A stretch of 64,000 nt of DNA from Branchiostoma lanceolatum (taxonomy: Eukaryota > Chordata > Leptocardii > Amphioxiformes > Branchiostomatidae). The notes beneath the pieces were generated by a model, which was given only the letters and a program-made list of their open reading frames with translations, searched no databases and was not told where the DNA came from. The position numbers and the translations under genes are program-made. Positions 44,201-58,259 of this stretch are shown here, piece by piece (position 1 is the stretch's first letter; each line of letters begins with the position of its first letter). Where the stretch lies: assembly GCF_035083965.1 (NCBI RefSeq), contig NC_089727.1, positions 10,359,501-10,423,500 of the forward strand, read 5' to 3'.

Positions 44201-46892
44201 ACAGACTGTCCTGTCAATGCAAGAACTGTAAATTGCATTCCAAGACGAGTAAAGTTCTGAAATTAAAAAGGTCATCAGATTACAAAATTAAACCAGTTTT
44301 TATCACCTTGTGTAGTTCATGGGAGGGGCGTGGAAATCTCAAACAGGACATCATTGTTGGCCCATTTACTGGTGACACTGCCAGTATATCACTTCAGTTT
44401 TGTGGTGTCAAATTCATGTTTCATTTTGAATAGGACTGTCGCGGTGGAAAAACATAGCGATTGGTAAGTATGTTATTTTCTTGGGAAAACTAGATCAGAG
44501 CCTTTGTAGATTTTCAGTGTTTAACTTTTAATGACTTTATCATAGATCTAGCTGCTTATTTGAGCTTATTTGTGGGCTATCATTATGTTAAGAGATACTT
44601 TAAGAGGTCTTTCTCTCTTGGAGCACGGTATTATTGTCAATCCACTGATGCAACTAATGCGACAGACTGTCTTTCAAGAATCTGAGTCATTCTGACTGTT
44701 CTGCCAGTCAACACTGTAACAGGGTATACACCAGCCAGTTCTTCCTGTCCATGTTTTCCCCAAAGACCTTTCCAAAAAGCATCACCCTTTTACTTTTAGA
44801 CCAAATAAAGTGAAAATGAGGGTAGCTTGGGAATCTAAGATTTCTTTTTAATTTCTTACGTACAGCTTCAGCTTTTTTTCTATTTCACCTAAAAATCTAT
44901 GCAGTCAAACCAGTGTGTATACACTCATTCTCACTGACATGTCCAACATAGCAACTTTTAGGATTGAAAAATAAACAAGCACATTTTCAAAAGGACACCC
45001 ACCTTATTTTTGCCACATGAGCAATGCAGGGTATTGAACTTGTCATGTTTTTCTTCAGAAGGCAGCCACTTTTGTAGGGGAGGGACTGTGTTTGTAGTCA
45101 CACATTCTTTTGTGTCCTCAACATACTGAGTGTTTTGGGAAAAAATAGAAAGTGACAATGGTACCTGTCATACGAATTGTATCAAGTCATAAAGGTTGGA
45201 GACAGCTATGTGGACATTTCAAAGAGAACGAGTTAATGGTGAACATTCATGGGAAAATGGTCACAATAGACAGGATTGTTGATGCTTGGGTTAATGGGAA
45301 AAATAAATCAATGGCTAGTTGGTCCTTATGCAGAGGTGGTCACTTGTACAGGTTTGACTGTACATTACTGGCCAGGTGGTCCTTATAAAGATATACATGT
45401 ACATGAAGGGGGGGGGGGTATATGTACAATTTCCCTAGTTGGGTTACAGAAGATAGAAAGGAACAAAATGGAGTTCACTGAAAACATTTTTTTTGGTTAT
45501 TTTAAGTTTATTTGCATACATTTATTGATACAATCACATTTCATCCACCATTATATACTCCAAGCAATCTATTTGACCTTCTATTTCCTTTCACTGTATT
45601 TTTTTCCCCCAGCTTTTTTTGTCTGCATGCTTGCATCAGTTTGGGGGTGTCCAGAGGATGCCCCCCATAAGATCATGTCAGTGTTGCCTTACGACGACCA
45701 TGTTTCAAGACTATCCTGCCATGGGATATTGGAACAATTATTCTAAGAGCCTTAGAAATACATTTCATAACTTGAAAAGGCCAAAACACCAGTAACTTTC
45801 TCTGCTGTAGTTGTTGAAAGTAACTTTTAATGATTCTCTCAGATTAGTGAAGACTCTTCAATAGATACCAGAAAAATTGGTTTTATAATATTAGGGTACC
45901 TTCAATATTGTTTCATCTTTATACAATCTTTATACATTAGACTTCCAAAATCCCATTCTGTTTTCTTCTTCTTGTCCCTTTATTTCAGCTTTCTCCTCAA
46001 TCTGTAACTTACACATAACAATTGACCAATGTTAAACAGGCCAGTCACATGGCTTTCCATATCATTACACACTGCACCACTCGGTGCCACCAAAAATGAA
46101 ATGACCGAAGATTACCAACTTATTTGACACCTTCTAGATCTTTACAATTTACATATCCACTGCTGTCTAGCTAAACTACAGTCTGACATCTTACTCCTTT
46201 CACAGTGACTGAAAGTTACCTACAAACTTTCACCATTAATAATGAGCTGTGCACAATTGAATTTACAGATTACATACTTATAGAATTCCCCAGCACCAAG
46301 GTAGCTTTAAAATGGCACAGACAGTATCATCACGTCGTGCAGAACTTTTTTTACACTTCCATTTATTCATTGTGTTTTTCAATCCCTACATTATGGCACA
46401 TCATCTAATAAATTGCTAAAAGGATATATGACTGGGCAGTTAGGAATGTTTGTAAAAGATAGGAGGCGTTTCCGGCAGAATTTTACATGACCATTCTGTC
46501 TCCATCACCCAAGTGCTGGATTCACTGCAGACATTGGTGCTTGATGGCTGTTTTTAGTAAAGTAAGTTTAAGAACATAAAGTAGTTAAATGTATGGGAGA
46601 TTTTGATGACATCGTTGTAATTCTAATCATGCTTCATGTAGTTTCAAGTTCTAAAAGATTCTCTTGTCCTTCTCTTAACCAGAGGGATCCTCTGACGACA
46701 CTGTTCCACAACCCCCATCCAAACTATACTCTGGTGTAGTACATACAAATAAACGTGCCCTTTCCTGTACATGTAACTAACAGGTGCAGTCTATCAGTAT
46801 TATCACAGATCACAAAGAGGACCCTCTGGAAAAAAAATGGAAGCAAATACTGTTGGATGATTAATAGTCCAGAAAAGATGTGCTCCTACTGT

Positions 46893-49800
46893 TCAGTAGT
46901 AGAAGAACAAGTAGTGTCGGTTGTTGCCCTGTATGGCTTGCCGGCGGACACGCACGTAGTTGAAGAGGCCTTGGAGACATATCATTACACCTGTAGGGGC
47001 AGAAAATATCCAGTTATGGCCTCAGATCTGTTAATTGATACTCAAGCAGGACTCCAATTCTCGTCTGTCTCCAGCAACTCACAATACATGTACTGCATGC
47101 AATTGACTCATTTTCAAACATTTTTTTGAAAACTGCAGGTACATGTAGATCTAATAATACATTTCTATTTCAGACTATTGTCAAGGCACATTGTCACTAC
47201 AGAACTACAGCTTCACTAGTGAGCCCTCTTGGTTTTAGCTTGCTACCACTAAGTCAAATTTTTCTCATAGACAACTTTGTTGAATGCAACACATGTGCTC
47301 CTCTAAAAACAGCCATCCATGAAAAATCATCCTGCTCTACGTGGAGGTAGGGGACCCATGAATGGCACTTTGTCTAGTGTTTAACAATAATGATACAGTA
47401 AAAGAGAGAAAAGCTAGTGACTTTCTGCCTGTGATGAAACTAGAGACAGCACAATGAGATTACAGAGGACAGTTTGCTCCAAAGAATGAAACGTGCTTGC
47501 AGTTTGAAGGGAAGTGTTTATGGGAGGTGGCTCAAAAATGTCATCTCTTCTTTCTAAGGATACTTTGGCCGTGAGTGACTCACCCAACACAATGAGGATC
47601 CACCATAGCCAAGTCTGGCTGTCCACAATATCTGTGCAGCATTGTGAATGCTGGAAAAGAAAAGAGAGAGTGTTAAAATTCAAGGGACTAGGAAAACTAC
47701 ATGAAATGATGTAAAATTTACACATTGATCATCACACATCTGACTTGTACTATCTAGTTTTTGCCTTCAGAGACTTATTCTTGATTTCTCTGACTGAGAG
47801 GTGGTTTGTATCTTGTCTATTGAAATGATTTCCATCCCAACTTGCACCATTTCTGCTCTGTGAAATCTAGCAGGACTGAGTCATAGATATGTATATCACC
47901 GGGAGTGAACAGGATCTTACACAGGTTACCAGGGTTTCCTTCAAATTACTACCGAAGAGAAGACATTTACAGGTAATAACACCTTAACATTCATGTACAA
48001 CAATACCTTTACATTCATGTACATCTGATACCTCACAGTTGATAACAGATCTGACTGAACCTTCAACATACTATAGTCAAAACTTGACCGGAGTGTCTTG
48101 TAAGCACAACTGGCCAGTCATTACATTATACATGCTTTAAGGTGGCACGGTGGGCTTGTATTTATGGTTGCTGACTTAGATACTAATCTGAATTTAAACT
48201 TATGAAATCCGAGCAGGCCCCAAATGCTATTTCCTTGCGAAAGGTACTTAACACATGAAAATGAGTCCCTAGCTTCTGTAAGGGATGTCCTCTCTGATGG
48301 GAGGTAAAGTCGGAAGTGCTGTGTTTGAGGATAGCCACACCTAGACCATATCAAAGATCTGACAGCACTTATTGAAAAGAGTAGGGTCCAATCCCTGTGT
48401 GAGTTGGTCAAACCTCACAGCCCAGTTTTACGCAGCTTCTACGTACTGTACAAAACTGGTGTGTCACATCTGAAGGCAGTTTACTGGTTATGGCAAACTG
48501 GTTATGAACAAAGAAACAATACCTTGAAGATAAGAATCCACTTGACCAGTGACAAGCCAAAGCCTGACAGGGCCCCAAGTCGTCCTGCAGCACTGGAGCT
48601 GAGACAGTATGCCATCAGGAACCCGATCCAGTTAAACAGGAACGCAACTGTCAACAGGGCAGGGAAAAAGAGTTAACCATTTTACCTTGTGCTTAATTGT
48701 GTTGAAAATTCAACTTGTTGTACAATGCGTTATTTGTTTAACTATTGGGACCAGGACCACAATGAAACAAGTAATGTTTTTGAAAAAGTTGGCCAAGCGA
48801 GAATTAGCAGGGGTGTCACGCAGGGGTGCAGAAACTTGGTGGCCAACCAAAGAGAATCCTCAATCCCTCAAACACCTGCATGGTAAAAATAACAAAGCAC
48901 ATATCCCTGATGCAACATGCTGGGTGTTGACCTTCTTGGTGAAATTTCACATCAATAGTCTGCAATATCACTTTCTTAGAGAAGGACAACTTACAGACAA
49001 AGGACAGGAAGAAGATGGAGTCATTGCCGACGGTCATGTCTCTGGCTGTGCCGCTGACCGACTCATCATCACTGCTGAGTGTCTCTGTCACTTGCCCATT
49101 CTGCAAATGAAGTATCAATTAGAGCATGTACTAATTTGACATTAAAGTATACATATGTATCAGGAACAATGCATATCAGGAAGCAAATTGTAGTACACTA
49201 CACTGAAACTTCAGTCCTTGGAGTAATCTTTACTTTCCAACCAAACTCATAAGAAGACTCACACTGTCTGTGATCTTGGTGGCCTCCTCGTAGGTGGGCA
49301 GCTTGGCCGCCACCTCAGAGTAGGGGGGCGGGGCAGGCTGGGCACTGGCATCTAGTCTGTCTTCTTCATGGTCTGAAGGAGTAAGGGTGAAAATATATGA
49401 CACACAATATATCAGAAGATATTGATTGGATTTGGTAGTAAGCAGGGCTGTCTCCAGGACCTGTCCCTCTGTCCTGGACGGCAATCTGCTTGTTGGGACG
49501 GACAAAACTTATGTCTCACTCCACCCTAGGAACGAAAAAAGAAACACTGATTGGAGTTCAGAGACGAAAATAAGCATCTGGCTTATAAAGATATGCATTT
49601 GGATGTATGTGTAGTTTCACTCTCTTATAATAATTATAAGTGGGTCACTGGGTCATAATTTACTTCTAATTGAACTTCCCTTTTACTGCTGTTTGCCTCC
49701 GACAAGCTTCCAAGGCAAGGGTGTGGTCATTTTGAAATCAACTCAGTCGCTGGTGAAAATCTTCACAACACATTGAGAAACTTCAGTCTCGAGAAGAGAT

Positions 49801-51352
49801 GTTCCTTTACATTTGTGCCAAATTTCATCCAATTTCATACATTTTATACTGACTTCCCCTCGTAATATAATAAGTTAAGTCCTTACCTGACTCCTCAGGT
49901 GTGCCTGGCTGTGTCTCAGCAGGTGAAGGAGGAGGGACGACCAGGGCGACTGTTAGAGGTCTGGACATCTCCATAGTAACCTCAGACTCCTCCTCATTGG
50001 TCAGCTGAGCAGGACATGGAAGAAGATAACCGTTATTTCCAGGTTTCAGGTGGTCTTTCAAGTCAATTTCTGAGTCTTACTAGTATTAGCATGTGGGAAA
50101 AGCAGTCAACCCAGACTTCTGAAAGTTTCTAACAAAAATACCCCATGCTGTTCCAGAACAAGCTAGGGAGCCAAAACTTACACCAAGTCTTTTTGACATC
50201 AAAAGCTATGTGCCAACCAAAGATCATCAAAGACCATTGCCTGCCTTGGACAAAAGATACATGGAAAACACTGGTAAGAATTACTAAGATAGAATGTCCT
50301 CATTGATTACACATAAAAATATTAACATAACTGTAGAGTTAGTCAAATTTTGCATGATTTACATTTAATCGTGAACATCTAAGTTACCTAAATGTTCAAA
50401 TCATGCAAATCCGTCATTTTTTCCTTTAAAGTTATCCTTTTTGAAAGTTTCCAACGAAAATGACCATGCACTCCCAAAACAAGGTGCTAGTGGGCCAAAC
50501 CTTTTCCTGACATCAAAAGCTATCTGCCACCAAAAAGTCAAGACCATAGCATGTCAAGGACAGAAGTTGCAAACACATGAAGTGCCACTGCAAGCCATCA
50601 AGGTACCCATATCAACAACTACCTTTATTAATTTCCAAACATCTACTAGTACACACATACCAAATATCAATACAATCCATCCATAGCTTCTTAAGTTATA
50701 TTGGACAATGTATGCAAAAACATAAACAGTGACATGCACAAACTCACTCAAAACAATACCTCTAGTTACCATTTGTCTGCTCACAGAGGTAATGAATCTT
50801 TGACACATAACGCGATGAGAAAGATTTCAATTTGTTTTGACTACATCATGCTTTATTTTTCAAGACATATTTCATACATTATGACAATATGACCTAACTT
50901 AACTATCGATTGTTCACCGAGTGACGGGAGAGAAGGCATGATTGATGAACCTGGAATTTATGTTCCCAGACTGTTTGGCCATACACATTATGTCATCATG
51001 TCACCATACACATTATGTCACATTAAAACATGAACAGAACCCTTTCGATAGTGGCGAATCACAGTTTAAAAATCTATGCTATGACTCACGGCAACGCATC
51101 AACCTCTTCAAACATCTTTACACGTAGTATTAAAATCAGCTACAGTTTGAAACGGTATCCAACGATGCATTTGGCAGGTATAACATGTTCCAAGGAGGTT
51201 CTAACATCTGTCAAAATCAAGGAGGTTAAATATATCACCAAGTTTCGACTTGATTTAAATCCCATCGAAATTCTGACTGACTCGAACAATCCACGACAGA
51301 AATATTGTACACAAAAAAGACTCACCGGCTGATACCTTGTTCCCCTGTCCAT
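46893..51352 (-). CDS. NDFIP: NEDD4-family-interacting protein (NDFIP1/2-like), 7 exons
   Basis: Exons in transcript order, complement: 51326-51352, 49887-50004, 49263-49372, 48995-49100, 48523-48647, 47584-47650, 46893-46990. They total 651 nt, or 216 aa (human NDFIP1 has 221). All junctions are GT-AG and in phase. It begins MDRGTRYQPLTNEEESE, matching the human RYQQLQNEEES region. PPPY (63-66) and LPTY (73-76) bind WW domains of NEDD4/ITCH ligases. Three hydrophobic segments follow: IFFLSFVFAFLFNWIGFLM (114-132), AAGRLGALSGFGLSLVKWIL (140-159) and WLWWILIVLG into the last exon (176-195). It ends YLFFYY. Known role: Golgi/endosomal membrane adaptor that recruits and activates HECT ubiquitin ligases. 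One of the three human PY motifs is absent. Confidence 0.95.
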
Positions 51353-51900
51353 GGAAGATGTACCCGTCTGCAGGGTTAGAATTCTAAATAAACCTCAGAA
51401 TACCTGGATAAACAAGACAACAATCGACAGATTCCGCCCCACTCCTGCAACAAGATGGCCGACAATTAGACAGTAACCTTTGACCTTCAGGTCTTCCCAC
51501 GCAGTCCGAAACATTGTATCTGATTGGTTCATTTTATGTCTTAGCCCATAAAGTAACCAATAACACACGGTCTAACAGAGCACTGGTACAATTGTACATC
51601 AAAAGGGTTTTGTGCAAAACTCTAATTCTATCTTACACATTATATAGGAGATAACGCTAATAACATATCAACTTTTAGTATGAATCAGCAGCAGGCGCGG
51701 AAGTCACATGATTCCGGGTCGGAGTATCATTTACCTGTAGGCCCGGCTCTGATGACGTCACACTTGCTGAGAAGCACTTTGACAATGGGAAACTAGTAGA
51801 GCTCTAGTTCCACGACCAAATAATACTAACCTTTACGACTGACGTATTTTTCATTGATTATGTGCAAAGGTCATTATTTGCAAATACTATGCCTGTCTTG
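51353..51900 (-). promoter_or_regulatory. Presumed NDFIP promoter region
   Basis: The sequence just upstream of the NDFIP start codon on the - strand. No TATA box stands out. This is placed by position only. Confidence 0.3.
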
Positions 51901-52280
51901 GGTTTTGTGCGCGAGAAATTTGCGCGCGAGAAAAATGTGTCAGAAACTGTGCGCTACAAAATTCTTGGTCTGAAAAATCACGGTTTACCCCACGATATGA
52001 GTTTACACCTGTTTCCTGAATTTTTTGGTTTGAATTTTAGGTCCTTTAGGATAAGCTGACAAACAAGGGATTTAAAACATTTTTGGTGGATTTAACGGAA
52101 AAGAGGACACAAATGGAATTAAGTATCCTATTGTTGCTTGGTCCTTCAATTTTCAAGTGATTTCAAGTTTCAAATATTAAATTTTCATGCGCAAAAAAAG
52201 TTTAGAATTTGCGCGTGAAAGAATCTGCTTGAATATTTTCACGCGCAAGTTTTTCACGCGCAGAAAACCCGTTCTCGGAA
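51897..52280. repeat. Inverted repeat rich in GCGCGAGAAA / TTTCACGCGC phrases
   Basis: The left part has GGGTTTTGTGCGCGAGAAAT and GCGCGCGAGAAAAA. The right part has TTTTCACGCGCAAG, TTTTTCACGCGCAG and AAAACCCG, roughly their reverse complements about 330 bp away. It may be a degraded fold-back element or a clustered regulatory motif. Confidence 0.45.
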
Positions 52281-54412
52281 TAACACGAGTTCAATGATCC
52301 AAAATATGAAGGTTTTATCTCAGCGAGAGAAGGCTATTCTGGCATTTTCTCATCTATGCATATGAACCCTGATACACAATTTATGTTTGACGATGTTCAA
52401 CTTCAATTAACTTCCACGTGCCGCAAGTATCAATTCCCGTCATTTCCACTCCAGTATCATACTTGTATATCACTCAGAGTGTACTACCCTAAAAGAGCGC
52501 CTACCCCGAAGTAAACGGCTACATGAACCTGTGTTTTAGCGTTGGGAAATTCCCTTTGAGCCAGTCCAACTGATTCCAAGCGTCAAACTGATGAAAGCTT
52601 GTTTGTAACTGAAGAAATTGGCAGGTAAAAAGTCCACGCGCGAGGTCGGACGCGTGCACAGCCCTGGGCAGTTTTAAGTGCTAGTGGTGCAGTCGTTCGC
52701 TTGCAGCTGGAGAGTGGCTCTTGTGGTGCAGTTTGTGATTACCATAAACAGGGATTGTGTGTAGTGAAGTTGTTGGCAATTGTTTTACATGATCTAGAGT
52801 TATGAATTGTGCCTTATGGTGGTGCATTTCCTGTAGCTTCATTACAAACGCATCCATGTAAAACACGTATTATAACATGTAACGTTAAGCCAGTTCAGCA
52901 CCATGGACAGGCACGGCAGTTATGTTTGGTACGCCTCAGGGATGGAATTATTTTCCGCTCTATGCTTAAGGACGGTAATAAAATGTAAGAAAGTGACGAT
53001 TATTTGCTTTAGTTTCGGCTGCAGGTTTTTCGTCCTTGATAGACCCCGGTACAACTGTTACAGCTCTACAGGAGGTACAGAAGGCCAACAAACCTCTCAG
53101 CGGCAAACCGTGTGACAGTGTACTGCATGTGACTTTATAATAACGGTGTTCGAGCACTGCATTCCACTATTGTCTTGCGCAAATACAGTTATTTCCTGTT
53201 GACGTTCTTGTACAAATTGAACTGTACCTGTTTCCAGGCCTCAGCTGGAATTCCTACATCGGAGCAGCTTACCACAGATGGAGGCTGTAAAAGGGTTTTG
53301 TGTGTTACAGAAAATATCTGACCCACCCTTGTCTTGACTCTTACGTACATTTAGAGTCAGATAAGGCAGATATAGTGTTAAGTCACCATATTGGGAGTGG
53401 AGCAGCATAGAGTTTACCATCCTGTCTTTGCCATATGTCAATGAGTACAACATCGATTGCATCTCTATCCCCTATCTCTTTTACCAGTAAACCCTGACAT
53501 GATGTTGTGAGTCTAGCACTCTGACAACTTCCCCTCCCTGCAGATGTAAACCCTTCCTAAACTCAATCCATACCACTCATTCGGGTAAATTTCTCCCAAC
53601 ATTTTTCATTCTAACCCTGAACCTCCAGTGGATCTTACGCCCTAACGTTAACGTTAACGTTACATACATGTACAATGTACTAACAATTGGTAAACTATGT
53701 AACTATGAGTTAGTAATGTCCATCATAACACACCCTGCTGAAAAAAATGGAAAGAGTTCATGCCACAGGGAGAATGTGAAATGTTCTTTATTAAGACTCT
53801 TGTATACATTCAGTAGCAATAACTGTCTATGTGAGCAGCTTGATAGAAACAACCCATCTCTGCCACCTACATTTGCCACAAGATTTCATGAATTAATGGG
53901 TTTACTAAAAACCATACGTATCAAGGACAAAACTTCCTCAATATATTTTTAATTGTATCTAGCAACAGCAGCTAAAAGCAATTAACCCAATGGAACTATA
54001 TATGTCACTGGGTAAAAGCTGAATGTGAACATGTATGACTGTTCAAAAACAATAATCAACGAGAGTGGTTGGCTTTATAGCATATTCAAGGTGGTCTCTG
54101 ACAGAAATGTCACCCTGTATTTGACAAAGCAATGATTTCTACACAGCACTTTCATGTCTGTTCTTGGAAAAACATTTGTTGCTGGATGAAAATCTCAACT
54201 GAAGAACTGTGATGTGGGAATACAGTTTTCCTGTTCTCTAACAACATTTTTATGGACAAAAGTCTAAAACACTGGCATTGAAGCTTTCTTTTCAGAAAAA
54301 GGTGCTCAAAGTCATTAGTTACAACTTACAGCAATTATGTTGAAACATTACATAAGAGCCTTTTTGACATATTTTGTCATTTTGACACAATATACAAGTT
54401 TTCATACTAGTG
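52281..54412. other. Intergenic, no gene seen
   Basis: It includes a GTTAAC-type short tandem run (AACGTT units near 53645-53661). A - strand AATAAA near 53785 may be the SPATA4 polyadenylation signal. No conserved exons are seen. Confidence 0.5.
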
Positions 54413-57787
<3,375 letters not shown>

Positions 57788-58259
57788 CTTGGCGTGTCAA
57801 TACCTCGTTGTGATCCCCTAACGACTGGTAGGAATAAATGAGCCTCTAAAACAACAGATATACAGCCGATGGGACAATGTACTGTTTACGCGCTGTCAAC
57901 TTTTTCTCCTTGGCAACCGTAGAAGCTACCATAATGTCAAAGGGGGTATTTTCATTATTTTATTGTCATCACATTTTATCAAGTAATCTTTTTCATAAAA
58001 TCCGATCTTTGTAGATATATTATTTGATAGATTATGCCTTTGAAGTAATCAAAACTGAGCTAGAGCCAACTACAGATAGAATCTAAAATAAAGTTTTGGC
58101 AACCCATATCGTAATTGTAATAGTCCCTACAACTTTGACATGCAAACTTTGACCTTTAGAGTTTCCTGAAACATGGAGAGCCATTCATTCAAACGTCTTT
58201 CGAAGCTTTTACTCCAAAATAATTTCTGGGCATGGTGACGACAGTTGAGTAAGTACAGG
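57788..58259. promoter_or_regulatory. Shared intergenic region between divergent SPATA4 and MITD1
   Basis: Only 472 bp separate the two start codons, which point away from each other, so the interval must hold both promoters and both 5' UTRs. No obvious TATA box. A short upstream ORF (58232-58252: ATG, five more codons, TAA) lies 7 nt before the MITD1 start. Confidence 0.65.

Larger units (their letters stand above)
32440..46890. other. Sprouty-NDFIP intergenic region without recognisable genes
   Basis: About 14 kb of AT-rich sequence between the convergent Sprouty and NDFIP genes. I find no splice-consistent conserved exons on either strand. It contains the repeats listed separately. The part near 46.0-46.9 kb probably includes the NDFIP 3' UTR; a - strand AATAAA lies near 46360. 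Confidence 0.5.

Noticed and set aside
43897-44433. 178-codon + strand frame
   Set aside because: It runs through a fold-back element whose two arms supply much of its length. No domain, no splice context.
46755-47129. 124-codon + strand frame
   Set aside because: It is antisense to the last coding exon of NDFIP (46893-46990), which explains its apparent order.
53641-53661. AACGTT tandem run as a functional element
   Set aside because: TAACGTTA-type phrases are common across the window, so this looks like simple-sequence expansion.
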